From: CAYJFX01 sp964370315
Lineage (GTDB): Bacteria > Spirochaetota > Spirochaetia > Treponematales > Treponemataceae
Direction of reading: 5' to 3'
Length of the DNA: 62,444 nt
Assembly (NCBI GenBank): GCA_964370315.1
Contig: CAYJIS010000005.1
Coordinates: forward strand, 1-62,444
Shown: one piece after another, positions 27,458-36,302 of the stretch
Layout: every line of letters starts with the position of its first letter
How positions within the stretch are numbered: the first letter of the stretch is position 1
Notes under the pieces: generated by a model
What the model was told of the DNA's origin: nothing
Database searches by the model: none
The model's input: only the letters and a program-made list of their open reading frames with translations
Made by a program: the position numbers and the translations under genes

Positions 27458-27955
27458 ATGTTTAACAAAGACTGTATCCGAAAACTATTAAAAAAACATG
27501 ACATTGAACACACCTGGCATGAGCACCCCCCTCTGTATACAGTTCAAGATTCTGCACAATTAGATATGGAAGACTTTTTATTTACATCAAAAAACTTATT
27601 CTTACGTAATGAAAAAGCGACTACATTTTATCTCGTAGCAGTTCATAAGCATAAATGTGTTGACTTAAAAAAACTTGCACATATTTTGGAGTGTAAACGA
27701 CTATCCTTTTCAAACGCTGAAGAACTTATGCAATACCTACAGGTAACACCCGGCTCTGTTTCTCTTTTTGGACTACTAAATAATGAACAAAATAATGTCA
27801 ATTGTTTTATAGATTCAGATTTTATTACATCAAATAAAATTGCATTGCATCCAAACAATAACAATGCTACAATAGCCCTAAGTACAAAATCACTTTTAGA
27901 CATATTACATAAACATGGAAAAGCTGTTACCATTATAACGGTGCCAGAAAAATAA
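27458..27955 (+). CDS. YbaK/ProX-type aminoacyl-tRNA deacylase
   Basis: 165 residues, stand-alone editing-domain protein. Recognisable segments are TSKNLFLRNEK, the CVDLKKLAHIL region, VTPGSVSLFGLLNNE and the final ALHPNNNNATIAL, as in PrdX/ProX proteins that hydrolyse Ala- or Cys-tRNA(Pro). It would act in trans on mischarged tRNA. GAGGAAAG precedes the start. No operon partner. Confidence 0.83.
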   Translation: MFNKDCIRKLLKKHDIEHTWHEHPPLYTVQDSAQLDMEDFLFTSKNLFLRNEKATTFYLVAVHKHKCVDLKKLAHILECKRLSFSNAEELMQYLQVTPGSVSLFGLLNNEQNNVNCFIDSDFITSNKIALHPNNNNATIALSTKSLLDILHKHGKAVTIITVPEK

Positions 27956-28005
27956 CACAATCTCGCTTATTCTTTTCGAAACGTTTAAGCAAAATATCTA
28001 CTTCA

Positions 28006-28034
28006 TTGACACATATCAATTATTCTGTTACTAT
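28006..28034 (+). promoter_or_regulatory. oppA promoter
   Basis: TTGACA (28006-28011), 17 bp, TACTAT (28029-28034) with an extended TGT. The transcript begins just before an 8-bp inverted repeat in the leader. Confidence 0.55.
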
Positions 28035-28040
28035 TTACAG

Positions 28041-28081
28041 TAAGACTAAGGATTACATAATAGATTGATAATTTAGTCTTA
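28041..28081 (+). repeat. Inverted repeat in the oppA leader
   Basis: TAAGACTA (28041-28048) and TAGTCTTA (28074-28081) are perfect complements separated by 25 nt, immediately downstream of the predicted start of transcription. Could be a 5' stabilising stem or an operator. Confidence 0.4.
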
Positions 28082-28108
28082 TCATTAATTAAATAGGAGA
28101 GAAAATTG

Positions 28109-29716
28109 ATGAAAAAGTTTTTAACACTTTTATTGGCTACTATCATGGTTATTTCAATGATATCATGTGGTGGACAAAGCTCAGGAAGCTCAGATCTAGC
28201 TTCCGTTAGTATTGCAAAAGAGAATGATGTAATTTCTCTAAACTCAATTATTGCAACAGACGGTATGTCTTTTGAAATGATTCATGCAACCGTTGATGGT
28301 CTTATGGATGTAGATGGAGATGGAAACATTGTTTACGCTCTAGCAGAAAGCCACACAGAAAGTGCAGATGGTCTCGTATACACATTCACTCTTCGTGATG
28401 CAGTATGGTCAAATGACACACCTGTTACAGCTCATGATTTTGTGTTCGCATGGAGAACAGCTATTACGACAGCTGAAGCAGAATATAACTACCTTTTCAC
28501 AACAGGTACAGCTAATATTCTAAATGCTGATGAAGTATTTAGTGGAGCAATTGATAAATCAAACCTCGGAATTAAAGCAATTGACGACAAAACATTGGAA
28601 ATTACTTTAACTCAAAAAACTCCATACTTTTTGAGCATGATGTCATTCCCAGTATTCTATCCTGTTAACGAAGCTTTCTATATAGAACAAGGTGATGATT
28701 ACGCAATGACACCAGAAGCACTACTTGCTAATGGCCCTTACAAGTTAGTAACTCGTGAAGTAGGAACAAAACTTGTATTTGCAAAAAATGAAAAATACTG
28801 GGATGTTGCTAATGTTCATCTAGATGAACTTGTAGTTAATATTACTCCAGAAGTTGCATCAAGTGTAACTGCATATGTTGGTGGAGCCGTTGACTTTACT
28901 AAAGTAAGCAGTAGCTTAATCGATGGATACACAGATGACCCTGGTTTTACTCAAGTACTTGAAGGATACCTTTGGTATCTACAACCAGATATGAATGATG
29001 AATATTTATCAAATAAAAACTTACGTTTAGCATTAGCTTATGCAGTAAACAAAGTAGACTTAGTAGAAAACATCTTAAAAGATGGTTCAGTTGTTGGTAA
29101 TGGATTCGTTCCAACAGATCTTTCTACAGGTCCTGATGGAAAAGATTTCCGTGTTACAGCAGGTGAATATGTTTCTTATAACGAAGAAATGGCTGTTGAA
29201 TACTTTAATGCTGCTCTTGCAGAACTAGGAACAGATGAAATTACAATTACACTTCTTTATGAAAATGCAGACCCTGCAAAAACAGCTGCAGAGTACTTAC
29301 AATCTAATCTTCAATCTACACTTCCAGGTTTAACAATTGAAATGGATATGCAAACAAAAGAAGCTCGTCTCCAATTACAAAGACAACATGACTTCCAAAT
29401 GGTTCTTACTCGTTGGGGACCAGACTATGCAGATCCAACAACATATCTTAACTTAATGACAACTGGAAACAGCTATAACTATGGCTTATATACAAACCCT
29501 GTGTATGATGCTAAGATGGCAGAAGCAGGTAGCAACCCTGACATGTCAGCTCGTTGGTCTCAACTTCTTGAAGCTGAACAAATTCTTATGAATGATATGC
29601 CTATTATTTCTGTGTTCCAAGTTGGTGGGGCTTCTCTTATTAACCCTGATGTATCAGGTATTGAAACACATGCAGTTGGGGTACCTTATATTTACAAAAA
29701 TATTACTGTAAAATAA
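28109..29716 (+). CDS. oppA: Oligopeptide-binding lipoprotein OppA
   Basis: 535 residues. Lipoprotein signal with lipobox cysteine C20 (MISCGG), then a family 5 solute-binding domain (TDGLVYTFTLRDAVWSNDTPVTAHDFVFAWR-type region, LALAYAVNK, FQMVLTRWGPDYADPTTYL). It captures peptides outside the inner membrane for OppBCDF. AGGAGA lies 8 nt before ATG 28109. A terminator separates it from oppB, consistent with the binding protein being made in excess. Confidence 0.93.
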   Translation: MKKFLTLLLATIMVISMISCGGQSSGSSDLASVSIAKENDVISLNSIIATDGMSFEMIHATVDGLMDVDGDGNIVYALAESHTESADGLVYTFTLRDAVWSNDTPVTAHDFVFAWRTAITTAEAEYNYLFTTGTANILNADEVFSGAIDKSNLGIKAIDDKTLEITLTQKTPYFLSMMSFPVFYPVNEAFYIEQGDDYAMTPEALLANGPYKLVTREVGTKLVFAKNEKYWDVANVHLDELVVNITPEVASSVTAYVGGAVDFTKVSSSLIDGYTDDPGFTQVLEGYLWYLQPDMNDEYLSNKNLRLALAYAVNKVDLVENILKDGSVVGNGFVPTDLSTGPDGKDFRVTAGEYVSYNEEMAVEYFNAALAELGTDEITITLLYENADPAKTAAEYLQSNLQSTLPGLTIEMDMQTKEARLQLQRQHDFQMVLTRWGPDYADPTTYLNLMTTGNSYNYGLYTNPVYDAKMAEAGSNPDMSARWSQLLEAEQILMNDMPIISVFQVGGASLINPDVSGIETHAVGVPYIYKNITVK

Positions 29717-29747
29717 ATAGTACGTTACCTAAACTACAATAAAACGG

Positions 29748-29783
29748 ATACACCATGGAATTATCTGTGGTGTATTTGTTTTT
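29748..29783 (+). terminator. Intercistronic terminator between oppA and oppB
   Basis: ATACACCA (29748-29755) pairs with TGGTGTAT (29768-29775), followed by TTGTTTTT. Partial read-through would set the ratio of OppA to the membrane components. Confidence 0.65.
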
Positions 29784-29852
29784 AGACCATAATGAATAAA
29801 CAACATACGTAACCGTATCCTTTTAAAAAGTTTGTATCGATTCTTGGCCTAG

Positions 29853-29874
29853 TCCACTTAATCGATGGAGTGGA
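29853..29874 (+). promoter_or_regulatory. Possible hairpin covering the oppB ribosome binding site
   Basis: TCCACT (29853-29858) pairs with AGTGGA (29869-29874). The GGAGTG Shine-Dalgarno of oppB (29872-29877) lies partly in the right arm. Confidence 0.35.
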
Positions 29875-29882
29875 GTGCGAAT

Positions 29883-30827
29883 ATGAATAAATCTACCGTG
29901 AGATATATAGGGAAAAGACTCCTTATAGCATCGGCGACAATATTAATAATTCTTTCTGTCTTATTTGTAATGTTGAAATTGATGCCGGGAACACCGTTTA
30001 ATGATGAAAAACTAACTGAAGCACAGTTAGCATTAATATTTGAAAAATATGGCTTGGATAGGCCTTTGCCAGAGCAGTTTATAACCTATATTGGTAACAT
30101 GCTTACAGGTGATTTTGGCAAGTCATATGCTATTTCTAAAAACATGGACGTATCTGTCTTAATAGGTCCTAAAATTTTAGTTTCGTTTGGTATCGGTCTG
30201 TCGGCTGTAATTGTTGGAACTATAATTGGAATGATACTTGGTATCATTGCCGCATTAAATAAAAATACATTTTGGGATACTGCCGCAACAATATTTTCTG
30301 TTATCGGTGTAAGTATTCCTTCTTTTGTTTTGGGATTATTACTTTTACTATTACTGGGAGTTGAGTTACCTCTATTCCCAATCTTATATAATACATCAAA
30401 TGCCATACAGTCCTCTATATTACCTGTAACAGCACTATCATTCAGTGTTATAGCAAATGTCGCACGTTTTACCCGCTCTGAAATGATTGGAGTACTGTCC
30501 AGTGACTATATCCTTCTAGCAGAATCAAAAGGTCTTGATAGAGGAATAATTATAAGAAGGCATGCAATACGAAATTCACTAATTCCTGTAATAACTATAC
30601 TTGGACCAATTTTGGTAAACTTACTAACAGGATCTATGGTACTTGAAAAGATTTTTGCAATTCCAGGTCTTGGACGCTTGCTTGTAGATGCAATAAATGC
30701 AAACGACTACAATATCATTATGACAATTGCATTTTTATATAGTCTTTTATATATAATAATGATGTTAATTATAGATATTTCATACGGAATAATTGACCCA
30801 AGAATACGACTTGGAAAGGATGAGTAG
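29883..30827 (+). CDS. oppB: Oligopeptide ABC permease OppB
   Basis: 314 residues, six membrane helices, with the family's first-helix motif (VRYIGKRLLIASATILIILS) and the EAA loop (ESKGLDRGIIIRRHAIRNSLIP). Inner-membrane channel half. Start at 29883, where the homology begins and GGAGTG is upstream; six extra codons to 29865 are possible. First gene of oppBCDF, each separated by only 1-3 nt. Confidence 0.92.
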   Translation: MNKSTVRYIGKRLLIASATILIILSVLFVMLKLMPGTPFNDEKLTEAQLALIFEKYGLDRPLPEQFITYIGNMLTGDFGKSYAISKNMDVSVLIGPKILVSFGIGLSAVIVGTIIGMILGIIAALNKNTFWDTAATIFSVIGVSIPSFVLGLLLLLLLGVELPLFPILYNTSNAIQSSILPVTALSFSVIANVARFTRSEMIGVLSSDYILLAESKGLDRGIIIRRHAIRNSLIPVITILGPILVNLLTGSMVLEKIFAIPGLGRLLVDAINANDYNIIMTIAFLYSLLYIIMMLIIDISYGIIDPRIRLGKDE

Positions 30828-30829
30828 AA

Positions 30830-31765
30830 ATGGATAACTTAAAAGATTTTAAATTTCTTCCAGATGATTTTGAATTAGCATCGGACAGACAAGATATATA
30901 CACAGAAAAAGCGCTCCCAGTAGCACCATTTTGGAAAGATTTCCTAAAAAGATTGATGAAAAACAAAGGGGCTTGTATCGGAGGAGCATTAATAATATTA
31001 ATCACACTTATGGCATTAATAGCTCCTTTATTTTCACCGTATGAATATGACCTCGTTGACAGCTCTATTCAATCACTTAAACCAAATTCAGAGCACCTTT
31101 TTGGAACCGACAGGTACGGAAGAGATCTTTTTCTTCGAACATGGCTCGGTACGAGGATATCTTTATTTGTTGCTATTTCTGCAGTAGTAATTGATGTTAT
31201 TATTGGAATGATCTATGGTATTGTTAGTGGTTATTTTGGCGGAAAAATTGACATGGTTATGCAACGATTCCAAGAAATAGTTAGTTCAATACCTTCTCTG
31301 GTAATTCTCACACTGTTATTAATAGTAATGGATGCCTCTGTATTTACAATAATTGTTGCGCTTATGATTACAGCTTGGGTTGGCATGAGTCGTATTGCAC
31401 GAGCTCAAGTTCTAAAAATTAAAGAAGAAGAATTTGTACTTGCCTCAAAAACCTTTGGTGCAAGTAGCGCATTTATTATTTTCAAAAATATTTTACCAAA
31501 TATTATTGGCCAATTAATTATTGTATCTATGTTTTCAATTCCGAATGCTATTTTTTATGAAGCATTTTTAGCATTCGTAGGACTTGGAGTTCCTGCACCA
31601 GCAGCATCCCTTGGATCACTTATAAACGAAGGATTTCAATCTATATTAGTGTACCCTTATATGGTGATAATTCCTGTAATTGTACTTGGTATTCTTATGC
31701 TAAGTTTTAATTTATTAGCAGATGGATTGCGTGATGCTTTTGACCCAACAATGAAGGAAATGTAA
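30830..31765 (+). CDS. oppC: Oligopeptide ABC permease OppC
   Basis: 311 residues. A cytoplasmic N-terminal segment of about 45 residues, then six helices. It contains the typical HLFGTDRYGRDLFLR segment after the first helix and the EAA loop (ASKTFGASSAFIIFKNILPN). Second channel half, pairing with OppB. Starts 2 nt after oppB, with GGAAAGG upstream. Confidence 0.93.
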   Translation: MDNLKDFKFLPDDFELASDRQDIYTEKALPVAPFWKDFLKRLMKNKGACIGGALIILITLMALIAPLFSPYEYDLVDSSIQSLKPNSEHLFGTDRYGRDLFLRTWLGTRISLFVAISAVVIDVIIGMIYGIVSGYFGGKIDMVMQRFQEIVSSIPSLVILTLLLIVMDASVFTIIVALMITAWVGMSRIARAQVLKIKEEEFVLASKTFGASSAFIIFKNILPNIIGQLIIVSMFSIPNAIFYEAFLAFVGLGVPAPAASLGSLINEGFQSILVYPYMVIIPVIVLGILMLSFNLLADGLRDAFDPTMKEM

Positions 31766-31768
31766 ACA

Positions 31769-32851
31769 ATGGAAAATAGAGAAAGAATATTAAAAATACG
31801 GGATTTAAATATTTCCTTTGCTACAGACGGAGGAAAAATTAATGCAATACGCGGCATTGATTTAGACTTATATAAGGGCGAAACCATCGCTATAGTTGGA
31901 GAAAGTGGTTCTGGAAAATCGGTTACAACTAAGGCTATTATGGGGATATTGGCCTCTAATGGAACTATAGAAAGTGGTAGCATTGAATATAAGTGGAATG
32001 ATGAATACACCGATGAGCCTAAGAAAGTTGACATCGTAACGCTTTCTAAACATGAACTTCAAAAAGAAATTCGTGGAAGAAAGATAGCCATGGTTTTTCA
32101 AGACCCAATGACTTCATTAAACCCAACAATGCAAATTGGCAAACAAATTATGGAGCCAATGATGTATCATTATAATAAAACAAAAAAAGAAGCATACGAA
32201 AAAACACTTGAACTTTTAGAATTAGTTGGAATTACTGATGCAGAACGACGGATGAAAAACTATCCTCATCAATTGTCAGGCGGAATGCGCCAACGCATTG
32301 TAATTGCAATAGCACTTTCTTGTGACCCGTACGTATTAATTTGCGATGAGCCTACTACAGCACTAGATGTAACAATTCAATCAAAAATATTAGAACTCAT
32401 TCAAGATATTCAAAAGAAAAAAAACTTGTCTGTTATTTATATTACCCATGATTTAGGGGTAGTTGCTAAAGTGGCAGACTTCGTGAATGTTATGTATGCT
32501 GGAAAGATTATTGAAACTGGGACAGTAGAAGATATTTATTACAAGCCAATGCACCCATATACTTGGGGGCTTTTATCAGCTATGCCTGACTTAGAAACAG
32601 ACGGCGAAGAGTTATACGCAATTCCAGGCACACCACCAAATCTTGCATATGAAATTGAAGGTGATGCTTTTGCGCCGCGTAATCAATATGCCCTTAACAT
32701 CGATTTAAGAACAGAGCCGCCAATGTTTAAAGTTGAAGGCTCTGACACTCATCGCGTAGCTAGCTGGTTAATGCACCCAAATGCACCAAAAATAGAAATG
32801 CCCGAAACACTTAAAAAGCGAATTGAGCTAATGAAAAAGGCGGTAAAATAA
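31769..32851 (+). CDS. oppD: Oligopeptide ABC ATPase OppD
   Basis: 360 residues. Walker A GESGSGKS (about residues 47-54), the Q-loop FQDPMTSLNP, signature LSGGMRQR, Walker B VLICDEPTTALD, and the C-terminal oligopeptide/dipeptide ABC extension (HPYTWGLLSAMPDLET...IPGTPPN). The extension usually bears an iron-sulfur cysteine cluster (C-x(n)-C) in some OppD proteins; the matching cysteines are not seen here. Powers peptide import with OppF. Confidence 0.93.
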   Translation: MENRERILKIRDLNISFATDGGKINAIRGIDLDLYKGETIAIVGESGSGKSVTTKAIMGILASNGTIESGSIEYKWNDEYTDEPKKVDIVTLSKHELQKEIRGRKIAMVFQDPMTSLNPTMQIGKQIMEPMMYHYNKTKKEAYEKTLELLELVGITDAERRMKNYPHQLSGGMRQRIVIAIALSCDPYVLICDEPTTALDVTIQSKILELIQDIQKKKNLSVIYITHDLGVVAKVADFVNVMYAGKIIETGTVEDIYYKPMHPYTWGLLSAMPDLETDGEELYAIPGTPPNLAYEIEGDAFAPRNQYALNIDLRTEPPMFKVEGSDTHRVASWLMHPNAPKIEMPETLKKRIELMKKAVK

Positions 32852-32852
32852 C

Positions 32853-33779
32853 ATGTCAAATGTACCTATACTAGAAGTAAAAAATTTGCACCAACATTTT
32901 AAGATTAACCGAAAATATACCGTACGTGCAGTAGATGGAATCTCCTTTAAAGTCTACCCAGGTCAAACATATGGACTCGTTGGTGAAAGTGGATCTGGAA
33001 AATCTACAACCGGTCGAAGCATAATTAGACTCTACAAACCAACAGCCGGAGATGTGTTGTTTAATGGGGAAAATATAAGCGGTACATTATCTCCAAAAAA
33101 ACAAAAACTATTACGCACAAAAATGCAGATGATTTTTCAAGACCCAATGGCCTGCCTAAATCCTCGAAAAAAAGTAATTGATATTATTGCCGAGGGCCTA
33201 GATATACACAAGGAATATAATAATCTTGAAGAGAGAAACCAAAAAGTATATGATATGTTAAATCTCGTAGGCCTTAGCAAAGAGCATGCAACGCGCTACC
33301 CTCACCAGTTTTCTGGTGGGCAACGTCAGCGTATAGGAATTGCTCGCGCATTAATTATGAATCCAGATTTAGTAATTGCAGATGAAGCAATTTCAGCATT
33401 GGATGTTTCCATCCAGGCTCAAGTTGTAAATCTTATGAAAAAGCTTCAAAAACGTACTAACACAACAATACTTTTCATTGCTCATGATTTATCAATGGTT
33501 AAGTATATTTCTGATCATATAGGAGTATTACATTTAGGGCATTTAGTTGAAACTGGTACTACTGAAGAAATTTTTTCAAACCCAATACATCCTTATACAA
33601 AATCACTATTAAGCGCAATTCCAATCCCAAATCCACGTTTAGAAAAAACAAGGACTTCTTTAACATACGATTATAAAGAAGAAGGCGTAGATTATAACAT
33701 TGGAACAGAGCATCATATTGGTGGTGAACATTATGTTTTAGGAACTGATGAAGAACTAAAGAAATGGCTCCATAAATAG
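32853..33779 (+). CDS. oppF: Oligopeptide ABC ATPase OppF
   Basis: 308 residues, with Walker A GESGSGKS, FQDPMACLNPRKKV, signature FSGGQRQR and Walker B LVIADEAISALD, plus the short C-terminal HPYTKSLLSAIPIPNP. The signature and Walker motifs are intact. Follows oppD with a 1-nt gap. Last gene of the opp operon, followed by a terminator. Confidence 0.93.
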   Translation: MSNVPILEVKNLHQHFKINRKYTVRAVDGISFKVYPGQTYGLVGESGSGKSTTGRSIIRLYKPTAGDVLFNGENISGTLSPKKQKLLRTKMQMIFQDPMACLNPRKKVIDIIAEGLDIHKEYNNLEERNQKVYDMLNLVGLSKEHATRYPHQFSGGQRQRIGIARALIMNPDLVIADEAISALDVSIQAQVVNLMKKLQKRTNTTILFIAHDLSMVKYISDHIGVLHLGHLVETGTTEEIFSNPIHPYTKSLLSAIPIPNPRLEKTRTSLTYDYKEEGVDYNIGTEHHIGGEHYVLGTDEELKKWLHK

Positions 33780-33812
33780 TTTTTACGCATAAATATTACA
33801 CCTCTTTATAAT

Positions 33813-33850
33813 AAAAAGTACTATTGCAACTACGCTATAGTACTTTTTTT
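33813..33850 (+). terminator. opp operon terminator
   Basis: A strong stem of AAAAAGTACTAT (33813-33824) with ATAGTACTTTTT (33837-33848), ending in an eight-T run. Confidence 0.75.
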
Positions 33851-33943
33851 ATGATTTCTTCTTTTCTATATAAATCTTATTTGTAATCAAACAAAATAAC
33901 GCAAGAATATCGAATTCTGCAAAATTTTTTTATTACAAAATTG

Positions 33944-33980
33944 TTTTAATCTCTTTTTAATGTTTGTAATTTATTATAAT
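33944..33980 (+). promoter_or_regulatory. Response-regulator direct repeats and -10 before the two-component operon
   Basis: TTTTAAT occurs at 33944-33950 and 33955-33961 (11-bp phasing), with a related TTGTAAT at 33964-33970, directly upstream of TATAAT (33975-33980). The spacing is typical of OmpR/PhoB-type tandem sites. The same repeats occur before the genes at 36105. Confidence 0.5.
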
Positions 33981-33999
33981 ATATAAAAGGGATTATAGT

Positions 34000-34674
34000 A
34001 TGAAAATATTAATAGCAGAAGATGAAAAAGATATGAACAACATTATTACAAAGAAGCTTTGCTCTGAAGGTTATAGTGTAGATAGTAGTTTTGATGGAAA
34101 AGAAGCTCTTGATTATATTGAATGCACAGAATACGATGCCATAATTTTAGATGTAATGATGCCAAAACTAGATGGGTTTTCAGTAGTAAAAGAAATTCGA
34201 AAAAAAGGCATTATAACCCCTGTAATATTTCTAACTGCTAGAGACACTATTGCTGATAGGGTACAGGGTCTTGATTTAGGTGCAAATGATTATCTTATAA
34301 AACCCTTTTCATTTGACGAGCTAACAGCTCGACTTCGTTCTATGACACGAAAAATAAATGGCAATCTAACAAATACATATACCATAGCTGATTTAAAACT
34401 TGACAGTGCAAGCAAAATAGTTAAACGAAATGGGAAAACTATCACCCTATCTGCAAAAGAATATGCCATTTTAGAATATATGCTCTTAAACCAAGGCATT
34501 GTTTTAGCAAGAGAAAAAATTGAAAACCATATTTGGAACTATGATTATGAAGGGGGCACAAATGTGGTAGATGTATATATTCGCTATTTACGAAAAAAAA
34601 TTGATGATAATTTTGATACAAAACTTATTCACACAGTTAGAGGAATGGGATATGTACTAAGGGAGCCATTATGA
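34000..34674 (+). CDS. OmpR-family response regulator
   Basis: 224 residues. Receiver domain with acidic E7/D8/E9 pocket, phospho-acceptor D51 (IILDVMMP) and K101 (LIKPF), then a winged-helix output domain (ILEYMLLNQGIVLAREKIENHIWNY, VDVYIRYLRKKID). Overlaps the histidine kinase by 4 nt. Probably autoregulated through the upstream repeats and controls the PepSY operon downstream. Confidence 0.95.
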   Translation: MKILIAEDEKDMNNIITKKLCSEGYSVDSSFDGKEALDYIECTEYDAIILDVMMPKLDGFSVVKEIRKKGIITPVIFLTARDTIADRVQGLDLGANDYLIKPFSFDELTARLRSMTRKINGNLTNTYTIADLKLDSASKIVKRNGKTITLSAKEYAILEYMLLNQGIVLAREKIENHIWNYDYEGGTNVVDVYIRYLRKKIDDNFDTKLIHTVRGMGYVLREPL

Positions 34675-36008
34675 AAAACCTTTCAGCAAAGTTACAATTA
34701 ACAGTATGGACAAGTCTTTTAATGAGTGCCATGGCAATAATTGTTATAGTACTTTTGTTTTCTTTTAGTGACACTATTATTGAAACTAATAGCAAAAGCC
34801 AACTGATGAAAGTTGTTTTAAAAAATGCAGACGAGCTTGAGTGGGATGATAGAAAACTAGATACAGATGATATAGATTTTTATAAGAACGGTGTAACGAC
34901 TCTTATATATTCAGAGACAGGGACTATCCTGTTTGGAAGTTTTCCAGATGATCAGAATCAGAACATTCCGCTCAAAGACAAAGAAACTACCGAAATCACA
35001 ATCAATGAAACAACATACTATGTGTATGATGTTCTATCCTCAGTAGAAGATTCTAGGCAAAAGCTATGGGTCAGAGGAGTAATTTCAGTTAATGAGGTTG
35101 CAGAAACTATAAGACCACTTTTATTATTATCGCTTTTTATATTGCCGGCATTTATTATTGTAGGTACAGCGGGTTGTTATATAATCGTAAAACTTACCTT
35201 TCGCCCTTTGGATACTATTATAAAAACAGCAGAAGAAATAAGTACTAATGAAGATCTGACTTTGCGCATAAACTTAGAAAACTCTAGTGCTGAAATACAA
35301 CAACTTGCAAATACGTTTGATTCAATGCTGAATAAATTAGAAGAATCATTTGAAGCTGAAAAACAATTTTCACAAAATGTATCCCATGAGCTTCGCACAC
35401 CAACTGCAGTAATTTTGGCCCAGTGTGAATATGCACTCGGTGAAAAAGTACAAGAGCATGATAAACAAGAAGCACTGGAAGTAGTAAACAAGCAAGCGAA
35501 AAAAATGGCAAAATTAATATCAGAACTTTTGGGTCTTTTGCGTTTTGAAAGAGGGATTGAAAAAGCAGAGTTTTCACAAATTAATCTTAGTGAGCTCGTC
35601 TTACTTGTTTGTGAAGAACAAAGTGTACTCAATGAAAAGAATATAAACCTTACCCACTCAATAGAGCCTAATATTATCTTAAAAGCTAATCAAACAATGC
35701 TAATACGGCTTGTATCAAACTTACTGAGCAATGCGTACCGATACGGAAAAGAAAATGGATGCATCAATGTTGTATTATCAGAAGAGGATAACAATATAAG
35801 ACTGCTTATAGAAGATGATGGAATTGGCATTGCAGATGAGAATATTGAAAAAATCTGGCAAAGATTTTATCAAGTAGATGCTTCTCGGAGCACTGACAGC
35901 ATGGGGCTTGGTCTAGCAATGGTACATCAAATTGCAAAACTACACAATGCAAAAATTGATGTAAAAAGTGAGCTTGAAAAAGGTAGTATATTTACAATAC
36001 ATTTTTAA
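34671..36008 (+). CDS. HAMP sensor histidine kinase
   Basis: 445 residues. Two membrane helices (about 12-34 and 146-170) enclose a periplasmic sensor of about 110 residues; HAMP, then HisKA with H239 (SQNVSHELRTPTAV), N box (SNLLSNAYRYG), and G boxes (EDDGIGIADENI, GLGLAMVHQI). It pairs with the response regulator encoded just before. Signal unknown; the downstream PepSY protein may share the periplasmic stimulus. Confidence 0.94.
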   Translation: MKNLSAKLQLTVWTSLLMSAMAIIVIVLLFSFSDTIIETNSKSQLMKVVLKNADELEWDDRKLDTDDIDFYKNGVTTLIYSETGTILFGSFPDDQNQNIPLKDKETTEITINETTYYVYDVLSSVEDSRQKLWVRGVISVNEVAETIRPLLLLSLFILPAFIIVGTAGCYIIVKLTFRPLDTIIKTAEEISTNEDLTLRINLENSSAEIQQLANTFDSMLNKLEESFEAEKQFSQNVSHELRTPTAVILAQCEYALGEKVQEHDKQEALEVVNKQAKKMAKLISELLGLLRFERGIEKAEFSQINLSELVLLVCEEQSVLNEKNINLTHSIEPNIILKANQTMLIRLVSNLLSNAYRYGKENGCINVVLSEEDNNIRLLIEDDGIGIADENIEKIWQRFYQVDASRSTDSMGLGLAMVHQIAKLHNAKIDVKSELEKGSIFTIHF

Positions 36009-36021
36009 AAAAAGAATATTC

Positions 36022-36054
36022 TTTAATCTTCTTTTAATCTAAGAAGTGTATACT
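36022..36054 (+). promoter_or_regulatory. Response-regulator direct repeats and -10 before the PepSY operon
   Basis: TTTAAT at 36022-36027 and 36033-36038 (11-bp phasing) stand 10 bp before TATACT (36049-36054), replacing the -35. This is the geometry of a class II activator site. Confidence 0.5.
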
Positions 36055-36104
36055 AAAAAAGTACATTAGATGCTATAAAAAAAATTAGCAGATAGGAGAA
36101 CCAT

Positions 36105-36293
36105 ATGGATAAAAATGTAAAATATATGCTCTTGGGTATATTTTTAGCAGTATTTAGTGTTGGAGGTTTTGTTCTAGCAGCGGAAGAAGATATCTTTATA
36201 ATTCTAGCTATAGCATTACCTATCGCATCTATCATTGTGTTTAGCAAAGGATTTGCTAATAAAAAATCAGAACACAACGATAAAACTAATTAG
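36105..36293 (+). CDS. Small membrane protein of the two-component locus
   Basis: 62 residues with two hydrophobic helices (about 7-26 and 31-47) and a polar C-terminal tail. AGGAGA is well placed before the ATG, and the next gene follows after 9 nt, so it is very likely real. No family recognised. Its position between a histidine kinase and a PepSY protein suggests a membrane accessory or output component. Confidence 0.65.
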   Translation: MDKNVKYMLLGIFLAVFSVGGFVLAAEEDIFIILAIALPIASIIVFSKGFANKKSEHNDKTN

Positions 36294-36302
36294 GAGTTTT
36301 AA

